From NCBI GenBank assembly GCA_051117315.1, contig JBNPEA010000172.1, positions 1 to 34,092 of the forward strand: a stretch of 34,092 nucleotides of DNA, in the 5' to 3' direction. The stretch is from Salinarimonas sp051117315. Its GTDB lineage: Bacteria; Pseudomonadota; Alphaproteobacteria; Rhizobiales; Beijerinckiaceae. Each line of letters begins with the position of its first letter. Positions within the stretch are counted from its first letter, which is position 1. Positions 24,922 through 32,734 of this stretch are shown piece after piece. The notes under the pieces are model-generated. The model had not been told where the DNA came from. It saw nothing but the letters and a program-made list of their open reading frames with translations, and did not search any database. The position numbers and the translations under genes were made by a program.

Positions 24922-24950
24922 TGGACAGCATCCCGCGCTCTCATCATACT
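24922..24950 (+). promoter_or_regulatory. Candidate sigma-70 promoter of the yej operon
   Basis: TGGACA (24922-24927) and CATACT (24945-24950) are separated by exactly 17 bases and lie about 38 bases upstream of the first yejA start codon. Both hexamers differ from consensus in one or two places. It is the only good promoter match before the operon. Confidence 0.5.
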
Positions 24951-24988
24951 CGTGACGACCTATCCGAGAACCGCGAGGGACGAACCGC

Positions 24989-26851
24989 TTGACGAGACGC
25001 CTCCTGACCGCAGCCCTGCTCGCGCTCGGCCTCGCCGCGTCGCCGGCGCAAGCCCAGATCCAGGCCGAGACCTCCGATGCCGGCCGAGGCGAATGGCGCC
25101 ACGCCGCGACGCTGATCGGCGAGCCGAGATACGGGCCCGGCTTCGAGCGTTTCGACTACGTCAACCCCGATGCGCCGAAGGGCGGGCTCGTGCGGCTGGG
25201 GGCGAGGGGCTCCTTCGACAATTTCAACGTCATCCTCAGCGGCGTGCGCGGCAACCTCGGCGCGGGCCTGGGCCTCGTCTACGAGACGCTGATGACGCCT
25301 TCGCTCGACGAGCCGCTGACGGATTACGGCCTCATCGCGGAGGCGATGCGCTTTCCCGACGACTATTCCAGCGTCACCTTCCGGCTCGATCCCGACGCGC
25401 GCTGGCACGACGGCACGCCGATCACGGTCGAGGACGTGATCTGGTCCTTCGAGACCCGCAAGGCCTCGAACCCGATGATGCAGAGCTACTACGCCGACGT
25501 CGTCGGCGCGGAGGAGACGGCCGAGGGGGAGGTGACCTTCCGCTTCTCGACCGCCGGCAACAAGGAGCTGCCCAAGATCATGGGCCAGCTCCTCGTGCTG
25601 CCGAAGCACTGGTGGACGGATCCGTCGCGATCCCCGGACCGGACCAGCCTCGAGGCGCCGCTCGGCTCCGGCCCCTACCGGCTCGCCGACTACAGCCCTG
25701 GGCGCAGCATCGTCTACGAGCGCGTCCCGGACGCCTGGGCCGTCGATCACCCGACGAACGTGGGCAAGTACAATTTCGACGAGATCCGGTACGAGTACTT
25801 CCGCGACGAGGCGGTCATGCTGGAGGCGTTCAAGGGCGACGCCTACGACTTCCGCGTCGAGGTCTCCGCGCGCGACTGGGCGCAGGGCTACGACTTTCCC
25901 GCCCGCGAGCGCGGCGCGGTGGTGCTCGAGAGCTTCCCCATGCTCGCCAGCGGCAGGATGCAGGCCTTCGTGCCGAACCTGCGCCAGGAGCGCTTCCAGG
26001 ACGAGCGGGTGCGCCGGGCGCTGAACTACGCCTTCGACTTCGAGGACATCAACCGCACGATCTTCTTCGGTGCCTACGAGCGTATCGACTCGTACTTCGA
26101 GGGCACCGAGCTCGCCTCCGTGGGCCTGCCGGAGGGCCGCGAGCTCGAGATCCTGGAGGAGTATCGCGGCCGCATCCCCGACAGCGTCTTCACCGAGGTC
26201 TGGACCAACCCGTCGAGCGGCGATCCCCAGGCGCGGCGCGCCAACCTGCGGGAGGCCGACCGCCTGCTGCGGGAGGCCGGCTGGATCGTCGAGGGCGGGC
26301 GGCGCGTGAGCGCCGACACCGGCGAGCCGTTCGAGATCGAGCTGCTGCTCGACCAGCCCTCGCACGAGCGCTACGCGCTGCCCTACGCTCAGGCGCTGGA
26401 GCGGCTCGGCATCCGCCTCGCCGTGCGCATCGTCGACAGCCCGCAGTACCAGAACCGCTTGCGCAGCTTCGACTTCGACCTGGTGACGCACCTGTGGGGG
26501 CAGTCGATCTCGCCGGGCAACGAGCAGCGCGACATGTGGGGCTCGCGGGCGGCGGACGTCGCCGGCTCGGACAACATCGCGGGCATCCGCAACCCCGTGG
26601 TCGACGAGCTGATCGAGCGTCTCGTGCGTGCCGAGACGCGGGAGGAGCTGGTCGCCACGACGCGCGCCCTCGACCGGGTGCTGCTGCACAACGACTACGT
26701 GATCCCGCACTGGTATCTCGGCGAGCAGCGCACGGCGCGCTGGAACCGCTTCTCGCATCCGGAGCCGATGCCGCGCTACGCGGCCTCGGCCTTCCCGACG
26801 ATCTGGTGGTACGACGAGGAGAAGGCGCGCGTGACGGGGGCTGCACGATGA
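24989..26851 (+). CDS. yejA: Peptide ABC transporter substrate-binding protein, first YejA paralogue
   Basis: A 620-residue periplasmic binding protein (SBP family 5) for oligopeptides. Sec signal peptide MTRRLLTAALLALGLAASPAQAQ. Family segments: RFDYVNPDAPKGGLVRLG (about 50-67), SVTFRLDPDARWHDGTPITVEDVIWSFET (about 129-155), and a C-terminal lobe ending RYAASAFPTIWWYDEEKARV. The start is TTG at 24989 with GAGGGA upstream; no ATG fits the signal peptide. It overlaps the second paralogue by four bases (ATGA). In E. coli YejABEF imports microcin C, and in Sinorhizobium a yejA1-yejA2-B-E-F system contributes to resistance to plant NCR peptides, so peptide import is expected. Substrate here is unknown. 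Confidence 0.92.
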   Translation: MTRRLLTAALLALGLAASPAQAQIQAETSDAGRGEWRHAATLIGEPRYGPGFERFDYVNPDAPKGGLVRLGARGSFDNFNVILSGVRGNLGAGLGLVYETLMTPSLDEPLTDYGLIAEAMRFPDDYSSVTFRLDPDARWHDGTPITVEDVIWSFETRKASNPMMQSYYADVVGAEETAEGEVTFRFSTAGNKELPKIMGQLLVLPKHWWTDPSRSPDRTSLEAPLGSGPYRLADYSPGRSIVYERVPDAWAVDHPTNVGKYNFDEIRYEYFRDEAVMLEAFKGDAYDFRVEVSARDWAQGYDFPARERGAVVLESFPMLASGRMQAFVPNLRQERFQDERVRRALNYAFDFEDINRTIFFGAYERIDSYFEGTELASVGLPEGRELEILEEYRGRIPDSVFTEVWTNPSSGDPQARRANLREADRLLREAGWIVEGGRRVSADTGEPFEIELLLDQPSHERYALPYAQALERLGIRLAVRIVDSPQYQNRLRSFDFDLVTHLWGQSISPGNEQRDMWGSRAADVAGSDNIAGIRNPVVDELIERLVRAETREELVATTRALDRVLLHNDYVIPHWYLGEQRTARWNRFSHPEPMPRYAASAFPTIWWYDEEKARVTGAAR

Positions 26852-28761
26852 CGAACGGCATCACGAGAGGCGGGCCGACCCGTCGCGGGTTCTTCCAGGG
26901 CGTCGCGGCATTGGCGGGGGCGCTCGCCCTGCCGGGCGGCGCGCGGGCGACCTGGGAGGCGGTGAGCGCGGTGGGCCTGGCGGAGGAGGACTTCGTCGAG
27001 CGCCACGGCATGTCGCTGTTCGGCGACCTCGCCCTGCCGCCGGATTTCCCTTACTTTCCCTACGTCAACCCCGATGCGCCCAAGGGCGGCGAGGTCTCGA
27101 CGCTGATCAGTGTCCGGCAGTTCAACCAGGGCGCGGACACGTTCGACACGCTGCACATCTACGTCGACCGGGGCATCGGCGCCGCCGGCATCCCGGCGAC
27201 GTTCGACAGCCTGATGACCGGGTCGGGCGACGAGCCGACGGCGATGTACGGACTCGTGGCGCAGAGCGTCTCGCGCTCGGCGGACGGGACGGTCTTCCGC
27301 TTCCGGCTGCGGCCGGAGGCGCGCTTCCACGACGGCACGCCGCTGACCGCGGCGGACGTGGCCTGGTCGATCGAGACGCTCAAGCAGGAGGGGCACAACG
27401 TCCTGCGGCTGATCCTGCGCGAGGTGGAGAGCGTCGCCGCACTGGAGGAGCACCTCGTCGAGGTGCGCTTCGTCGCGGGGCGCTCGCGCAACATGCCCTT
27501 CACGGTGGCGGGCCTGCCGATCTTCTCGCGCGCCTTCTTCGAGGGGCGCGACTTCAGCGCCTCGACGCTGGAGCCGATCCTCGGCTCGGGCGCCTACCGG
27601 GTCGGCGACTTCCGGCGAGGCAGTTTCGTCGCCCTGGAGCGGGTGCCCGACTACTGGGGGGCGGACCTGCCGGTCAATCGCGGCGTGAACAATTTCGAGC
27701 GGGTCGTCTACCGCTACTACCGCGATCGGGACATCGCCTTCCAGGCCTTCAGCGCGGGGGAGTACTCCTTCCGGACCGAGGCGACGTCTCGCATCTGGGC
27801 GAACGCCTACAATTTTCCGGCAGTGCGTGACGGGCGCGTCGTCAAGGAGGAGGTCCCGCACGACCGGCCCGGGGGCGTGCAGGCGATGCCGTTCAACCTG
27901 CGCCGGGCGAAGTTCGCCGACCCGCGCGTGCGAGAGGCGCTGATGCTCGCCTTCGACTTCGAGTCGATCAACCGCGACATCATGTATTCCTCCTACGAGC
28001 GCCAGGATTCCTTCTTCAAGAACAGCGAGTCCGAGGCCCGGGGCCTGCCGACGCCGGAGGAGCTGGCGCTGCTCGAGCCGTTTCGCGACCAGCTGCCGGA
28101 GGAGGTGTTCGGGGAGGCGGTCGTGCCGGCCGTCTCGGACGGATCCGGGCGCGATCGTGAGCAGCTGCGCCGTGCCGGGGCGCTTCTCGCCGAGGCCGGC
28201 TGCGAGCGCCGCGGGACCGATCTCTACCTTCCGACCGGGGAGCAGTTCACGATCGAGTTCCTGACGGGCACCGCGGCCTTCGAGCCGCATTTCCAGCGAT
28301 ACTTCTCGACGCTGCGGCTGCTGGGGATCGACGGACGCATCGTCGTCGCCGAGGCCGCGCAGTACCAGCGGCGGCTGCTCGACTTCGACTTCGACATCAC
28401 CGTCTCCGCGTTCACCGGCGGGCTCTACCCGAGCGAGAGCCTGCTGCTGCTCTACGGGTCGGAGGCCGCGGACCAGCCGGGCAGCCGGAACTACGCCGGC
28501 ATCGCCGACCCGGTCGTCGACGCACTGATCCTGATCGGCGCGCGCGCCCAGACCCGCGAGGAGGCGAGCGCCGCCGGCCGCGCCCTCGACCGCGTGCTCC
28601 GCGCCGGGCGCTGGGTGATGCTCACCTGGTACAACGCCAACGACTGGATTGCCTACTGGGACGAGTTCGGCCAGCCGGAGCGCTATGCGCAATACGCGAT
28701 GGCCGGGCCGGGCACCTGGTGGTTCGATCCCGAGAAGGCGGCCCGCGCGAACCGCACCTGA
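26848..28761 (+). CDS. yejA: Peptide ABC transporter substrate-binding protein, second YejA paralogue
   Basis: A 637-residue SBP family 5 protein, parallel to its upstream neighbour but clearly diverged. The N-terminus GPTRRGFFQGVAALAGALALPGGARA has a twin-arginine motif and hydrophobic stretch, so it is probably exported folded by Tat, unlike the Sec-type first copy. Shared landmarks are FPYVNPDAPKGGEVSTL, GTVFRFRLRPEARFHDGTPLTAADVAWSIET, YRVGDFRRGSFVALERVPDYWG and a C-terminal AGPGTWWFDPEKA. Two binding proteins may widen the range of peptides taken up through one membrane complex. The permease gene starts 87 bases downstream. Confidence 0.92.
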   Translation: MTNGITRGGPTRRGFFQGVAALAGALALPGGARATWEAVSAVGLAEEDFVERHGMSLFGDLALPPDFPYFPYVNPDAPKGGEVSTLISVRQFNQGADTFDTLHIYVDRGIGAAGIPATFDSLMTGSGDEPTAMYGLVAQSVSRSADGTVFRFRLRPEARFHDGTPLTAADVAWSIETLKQEGHNVLRLILREVESVAALEEHLVEVRFVAGRSRNMPFTVAGLPIFSRAFFEGRDFSASTLEPILGSGAYRVGDFRRGSFVALERVPDYWGADLPVNRGVNNFERVVYRYYRDRDIAFQAFSAGEYSFRTEATSRIWANAYNFPAVRDGRVVKEEVPHDRPGGVQAMPFNLRRAKFADPRVREALMLAFDFESINRDIMYSSYERQDSFFKNSESEARGLPTPEELALLEPFRDQLPEEVFGEAVVPAVSDGSGRDREQLRRAGALLAEAGCERRGTDLYLPTGEQFTIEFLTGTAAFEPHFQRYFSTLRLLGIDGRIVVAEAAQYQRRLLDFDFDITVSAFTGGLYPSESLLLLYGSEAADQPGSRNYAGIADPVVDALILIGARAQTREEASAAGRALDRVLRAGRWVMLTWYNANDWIAYWDEFGQPERYAQYAMAGPGTWWFDPEKAARANRT

Positions 28762-28848
28762 GGCGGCGCGCGGGCCGCGCGCCTTGCGCGGTCTGGCCGG
28801 ATGACGCAACGTCGTGCCGCAGCGCGACCTTTCCAGTGAACGGATCAG

Positions 28849-29943
28849 ATGCTCGCCTACATCCTCCGACGCCTGCTCCTGATGATCCCGACCCTGTTCG
28901 GGATCATGCTGATCTCGTTCGTGATCATCCAGTTCGCCCCCGGCGGACCGGTGGAGCGCATCATCGCGCAGCTGCAGGGCACCGACGTCGGCGCCACCGC
29001 GCGCTTCTCCGGCGGTGGCGGCGACACGGTGGGCGGCGGCGCGGGGGGCGACACGACCTCGACCTATCGCGGCGCCCAGGGCCTCGACCCGCAGTTCATC
29101 GCCGAGCTCGAGGCGCAGTTCGGCTTCGACAAGCCGGCGCACGAGCGCTTCGGGCTGATGATCTGGAACTACATCCGCTTCGATTTCGGCGAGAGCTACT
29201 TCCGCGACGTGACGGTGATCGACCTGATCATCGAGAAGCTTCCGGTCTCGATCACGCTCGGCCTGTGGATGACGATCCTGTCCTACGCCATCTCGATCCC
29301 GCTCGGCATCAAGAAGGCCGTGCGCGACGGCACACCGTTCGACTGGTGGACCTCGGCGATCGTCATCGTCGGCTACGCCATCCCCGGCTTCCTGTTCGCC
29401 ATCCTCTTGATCGTTCTGTTCGCCGGCGGCTCGTTCTGGCAGATCTTCCCGCTGCGCGGGCTCACCTCCGACAATTGGGAGGAGCTCTCGCTCGTCGGCA
29501 AGGCGCTCGACTATCTCTGGCACATCGCCCTGCCGATCACGGCCATGGCGCTCGGCGCCTTCGCCACCGCGACGCTGCTCACCAAGAACTCGTTCCTCGA
29601 CGAGATCCGCAAGCAATACGTCATCACCGCGCGGATGAAGGGGCTCTCGGAGCGGCAGGTCCTCTACGGGCACGTCTTCCGCAACGCCATGCTGATCGTC
29701 ATCGCCGGCTTCCCGGGCGCCTTCATCGGCGCCTTCTTCGCCGGCTCGCTGCTGATCGAGACGATCTTCTCGCTCGACGGCCTGGGGCTCCTCTCCTTCG
29801 AGGCCATCGTCAACCGGGACTACCCGGTCGTGTTCGCGACGCTCTACATCTTCTCCCTGCTGGGCCTCGTCGTGAACCTGATCTCGGACCTGACCTACGT
29901 CTGGATCGACCCGCGTATCGACTTCGAGACGCGGGAGGTCTGA
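28849..29943 (+). CDS. yejB: Peptide ABC transporter permease YejB
   Basis: A 364-residue inner-membrane permease of the OppB/DppB type. N-terminal helix AYILRRLLLMIPTLFGIMLISFVIIQFAPGGPVERI is the family hallmark. A periplasmic region at about 45-80 contains a glycine-rich stretch (GGGGDTVGGGAGGD) and the region LDPQFIAELEAQFGFDKP. The binding-protein-dependent transport segment near 258-285 (RMKGLSERQVLYGHVFRNAM) holds the EAA loop that contacts the ATPase. Six membrane segments are visible. The stop is one base before the start of yejE, so expression is coupled. Confidence 0.93.
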   Translation: MLAYILRRLLLMIPTLFGIMLISFVIIQFAPGGPVERIIAQLQGTDVGATARFSGGGGDTVGGGAGGDTTSTYRGAQGLDPQFIAELEAQFGFDKPAHERFGLMIWNYIRFDFGESYFRDVTVIDLIIEKLPVSITLGLWMTILSYAISIPLGIKKAVRDGTPFDWWTSAIVIVGYAIPGFLFAILLIVLFAGGSFWQIFPLRGLTSDNWEELSLVGKALDYLWHIALPITAMALGAFATATLLTKNSFLDEIRKQYVITARMKGLSERQVLYGHVFRNAMLIVIAGFPGAFIGAFFAGSLLIETIFSLDGLGLLSFEAIVNRDYPVVFATLYIFSLLGLVVNLISDLTYVWIDPRIDFETREV

Positions 29944-29944
29944 G

Positions 29945-31111
29945 ATGAACCTCACCGTCGATCTCAGGAAGCCGCTGGAAGGGGAGCGCCTCGCGCCCCC
30001 GGTCGCCAACAGGGGTCTGTTCAACCTGACCCCGATCAACCGCCGCCGGCTCGACAACTTCAAGGCCAACAAGCGGGGCGTGTGGTCGTTCTGGATCTTC
30101 ATGGTCCTGTTCGTGGTGACGCTGTTCGCCGAGTTCATCGCCAACGACAAGCCGATCCTGGCCATGTACAAGGGCGAGCTGCTCTATCCCGTCCTCGTGG
30201 AGTATCCCGAGGAGAAGTTCGGCGGCTTCCTGGCGGTCGCGGACTACCGCGACCCGTTCATCGCCGAGGAGATCGAGGCCAACGGCTGGATGCTCTGGCC
30301 GCCGATCCGCTTCCACTACTCGACGCACAACCTCAACCTCCCGGTGCCGGCACCGGCGCCGCCCACCTGGATGCTCGACGACGCACAATGCGCCCAGGCG
30401 GTGGCGCGCATCGACGTCGACGAATGCGCCGACCTCGAGACGAACTGGCTCGGCACCGACGACCAGGGCCGGGACGTGCTCGCGCGGCTGATCTACGGCT
30501 TCCGCATCTCGGTCCTGTTCGGGCTGATCCTCGCCGTCGCATCCTCCGTCATCGGCGTGATCGCCGGCGCGGTGCAGGGCTATTTCGGGGGCTGGGTGGA
30601 CCTGATCTTCCAGCGCGTGATCGAGATCTGGACGGCGATCCCGTCTCTCTACCTCCTCATCATCATCGCCTCGGTGATCACTCCGACCTTCTGGGTGCTG
30701 CTGTTCATCCTGCTGCTGTTCTCCTGGGTCTCGCTGGTGGGCGTGGTGCGTGCCGAGTTCCTGCGTGCGCGCAACTTCGAATACGTTCGCGCCGCCCGAG
30801 CTCTCGGCGTCGCTGACGGCAAGATCATGGCCAAGCACGTTCTGCCAAACGCCATGGTGGCGACGCTGACCTTCCTGCCCTTCATCCTCAACGGCTCGAT
30901 CACGACGCTGACCTCGCTCGACTTCCTCGGCTTCGGCCTGCCGCCGGGCTCGCCGTCGCTGGGCGAGCTGCTCGCCCAGGGCAAGGCGAACCTGCAGGCG
31001 CCCTGGCTCGGGCTCACCGGCTTCTTCGTGATCGCGCTGATGCTCTCCCTGCTCATCTTCGTCGGCGAGGCGGTCCGCGACGCCTTCGACCCGAGGAAGA
31101 CGTTCACCTGA
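29945..31111 (+). CDS. yejE: Peptide ABC transporter permease YejE
   Basis: A 388-residue permease of the OppC type. A cytoplasmic N-terminus leads to the first helix (FWIFMVLFVVTLFAEFIAND), then a long periplasmic segment to about 155, then LGTDDQGRDVLARLIYGFRISVLFGLILA, the typical OppC entry to the core. The EAA loop is RALGVADGKIMAKHVLPNAM (about 284-303), and the protein ends VGEAVRDAFDPRKTF. In other yej operons yejF follows directly; here two toxin-antitoxin modules intervene, beginning 35 bases after this stop codon. Confidence 0.93.
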   Translation: MNLTVDLRKPLEGERLAPPVANRGLFNLTPINRRRLDNFKANKRGVWSFWIFMVLFVVTLFAEFIANDKPILAMYKGELLYPVLVEYPEEKFGGFLAVADYRDPFIAEEIEANGWMLWPPIRFHYSTHNLNLPVPAPAPPTWMLDDAQCAQAVARIDVDECADLETNWLGTDDQGRDVLARLIYGFRISVLFGLILAVASSVIGVIAGAVQGYFGGWVDLIFQRVIEIWTAIPSLYLLIIIASVITPTFWVLLFILLLFSWVSLVGVVRAEFLRARNFEYVRAARALGVADGKIMAKHVLPNAMVATLTFLPFILNGSITTLTSLDFLGFGLPPGSPSLGELLAQGKANLQAPWLGLTGFFVIALMLSLLIFVGEAVRDAFDPRKTFT

Positions 31112-31146
31112 GGGTGCGCTATGATCGGCGCGAGGAGGGCCCGGCC

Positions 31147-31485
31147 GTGAACAGGATCGTCAAGGAGCACATCCCCGTCGAGCGCCTGCCCGAGGAGCTG
31201 CGCCGCGGCTTCGCGGAGGGGGAGATCGTGGAGGTGGAGGTGCGCGGCCGGGGGCGCGCGGAGGAGAGCGCGCGCGCGGAGGACGGCGAGGAGACCACGC
31301 TCGAATCCTGGCTGCGCCGCCACTGGGCCGAGCACGGCGAGCCGGCGCCACTGCCGCCGGAGGAAATCGAGCGGCGCGGGGCGCTGTTCGATCGCTTCTT
31401 CGGGTCGCATGCGCATCGCAACACGAGCATCGAGGAAGCCGTCGCCCGCATCCGGGCGCTGCGGGACGAGGACGACGACGTTTGA
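31147..31485 (+). CDS. Putative antitoxin of the first PIN toxin-antitoxin module
   Basis: A 112-residue acidic, hydrophilic protein starting GTG (MNRIVKEHIPVERLPEELRRGF) with GGAGG eight bases upstream. An in-frame GTG at 31114 would add 11 residues but lacks a ribosome-binding site and the added sequence is absent in the sister gene. The opening MNRIVK...VPV..LPE.LR.G is shared with the antitoxin at 32010, where the first 18 bases are identical. The middle differs. The C-terminus FFGSHAHRNTSIEEAVARIRALRDEDDD is probably the helix that wraps the toxin. No known antitoxin DNA-binding fold is evident to me. Its stop overlaps the toxin start (TTGA). The antitoxin role is inferred from that arrangement. 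Confidence 0.7.
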   Translation: MNRIVKEHIPVERLPEELRRGFAEGEIVEVEVRGRGRAEESARAEDGEETTLESWLRRHWAEHGEPAPLPPEEIERRGALFDRFFGSHAHRNTSIEEAVARIRALRDEDDDV

Positions 31486-31943
31486 CCCCACAGACGCCGA
31501 CGACCTCGATTCCGGCCTTCTCCGACGGGACGCGCGTCTACCTCGACGCCAACGTCCTCATCGAGCTGGTCGAACGCTGGGACGCGGGCCTGGGCCGCAT
31601 TGTCGAGGATGCGCGGGCGGGACGTCTCCTTCTGGTCACGAGCGAGCTGACGCTCGCCGAAGTGATCGTCATGCCGCTGCGCGACGGCGATGCGGGCCTG
31701 CTCGCGCAGTACCGCGACCTGTTCTCGCAGCCGGAGCTGATCGCCTGCCTCCCGATCACCCGCGACGTGATCGAGCGCAGCGGGGAGATTCGTGCGACGG
31801 ACGGCGGCAAGCTCGCCGACGCCATCCATCTCGCGACAGCCGAGATCGGCGGCTGCAAGGTCTTCCTGTCGTCCGACCGGCGCATCCGGCCCCGCGCCCC
31901 GATGGTGCGGATCGGGATCGAGAGGATCGCGGACGACACGTGA
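31482..31943 (+). CDS. PIN-domain toxin of the first module (VapC-like)
   Basis: A 153-residue PIN-domain ribonuclease. Acidic pocket residues are D22 (YLDANVLIE), E60 (TSELTLAEV), D113 (KLADAIHLATA) and D132 (FLSSDRRIR). PIN toxins of this type usually cut tRNA or rRNA and inhibit growth until neutralised. The start is TTG 31482, overlapping the antitoxin stop by four bases, so translation depends on the upstream gene. It shares YLDANV and TSELTLAEV with the toxin at 32242, but the two sequences differ elsewhere, so they are paralogues rather than a recent copy. All four catalytic acids are intact. Confidence 0.82.
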   Translation: MTPQTPTTSIPAFSDGTRVYLDANVLIELVERWDAGLGRIVEDARAGRLLLVTSELTLAEVIVMPLRDGDAGLLAQYRDLFSQPELIACLPITRDVIERSGEIRATDGGKLADAIHLATAEIGGCKVFLSSDRRIRPRAPMVRIGIERIADDT

Positions 31944-32009
31944 GGCGCTCGCTGCACGGGGCGAGGAGTTGAGGTATCATCGGGCGGCGAGCCGCTGCTG
32001 GAGGGAGCC

Positions 32010-32252
32010 GTGAACAGGATCGTCAAGCACCACGTCCCCGTGGGGGAGCTGCCCGAGCACCTGCGGGAGGGGCTCGACCCGGCAGCGTTCGCGACCGTGG
32101 AGGTCACTGTGGAGCCAGATCGCGCGATCGAGGAAGAGGCGCCGATGTCGCTCGACGAGATCTTCGGCCTGCGCGATAATTTCTCGTCATCCGAGGACGT
32201 CGCGGCATACGTTCGGTCTCTGCGAGAAGAATGGGCTCACCGTGAACGATGA
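32010..32252 (+). CDS. Putative antitoxin of the second PIN toxin-antitoxin module
   Basis: An 80-residue acidic protein beginning at GTG with GGAGG upstream: MNRIVKHHVPVGELPEHLREGL. It is shorter than its sister at 31147 because the middle section is missing. The C-terminal part MSLDEIFGLRDNFSSSEDVAAYVRSLREEWAHRER is a likely toxin-binding segment. It starts 66 bases after the first toxin's stop and its stop overlaps the second toxin's GTG by 11 bases. The short gap before it contains TATCATCGG, like TATGATCGG before the first antitoxin, a possible shared operator or promoter element. Confidence 0.7.
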   Translation: MNRIVKHHVPVGELPEHLREGLDPAAFATVEVTVEPDRAIEEEAPMSLDEIFGLRDNFSSSEDVAAYVRSLREEWAHRER

Positions 32253-32724
32253 ACGGGCGGTCGTTTACCTCGACGCCAATGTCTTCATCATGGCCGTCGA
32301 GACGAGGGGCGCCGACGAGCAGGCTGTGGCGCGTCTCTTCGCGAGCGAAGCCGCCGCGGGTCTGCGTCGCCTGACGAGTGAGCTGACCCTCGCCGAAGTT
32401 CTCGCCGGCGCTTCCCGGGCGAGTGACCTGCGGCTGGTACGTGCGTATCTCAGCTTGATCCTGGAGTCGGGGCTCGTCGAGGTTCAGCCCGTGTCGCGCG
32501 CCATCCTCATCGAAACCGCCCACTATCGCGCCGTCGCCGATCAGGGGGCCGCTCCGGGTGCAGATCGCCGCAATTTCCTCCCCGATGCTGTGCATGTGGT
32601 GACGGCGATCACGAATGGCTGCGCTGTCTTCGTAACCAACGATAGACGTCTCGAGCTGCCTCAGGGCATGCGACGCATCGAGCCCACCGCCGAAGGCATT
32701 GGCGACCTTCTCGACAGATCATGA
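32242..32724 (+). CDS. PIN-domain toxin of the second module (VapC-like)
   Basis: A 160-residue PIN-domain ribonuclease. Acidic residues: D11 (YLDANVFIM), E52 (TSELTLAEV), D115 (FLPDAVHVVTA) and D134 (FVTNDRRLE), all in place. The start is GTG 32242, inside the end of the antitoxin gene. It is a diverged paralogue of the toxin at 31482. Its stop lies 10 bases before the yejF start, so the module and the transporter ATPase are probably on one transcript. Base composition of this pair is slightly less GC-rich than the flanking yej genes, compatible with acquisition. Confidence 0.82.
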   Translation: MNDERAVVYLDANVFIMAVETRGADEQAVARLFASEAAAGLRRLTSELTLAEVLAGASRASDLRLVRAYLSLILESGLVEVQPVSRAILIETAHYRAVADQGAAPGADRRNFLPDAVHVVTAITNGCAVFVTNDRRLELPQGMRRIEPTAEGIGDLLDRS

Positions 32725-32734
32725 CCGAGACCCC

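Noticed and set aside
26776..30171. Open frame of over 1100 codons on the minus strand opposite the yej genes
   Set aside because: Its translation is low-complexity Arg/Asp/His-rich sequence without domains, and it is antisense to three clear transporter genes.
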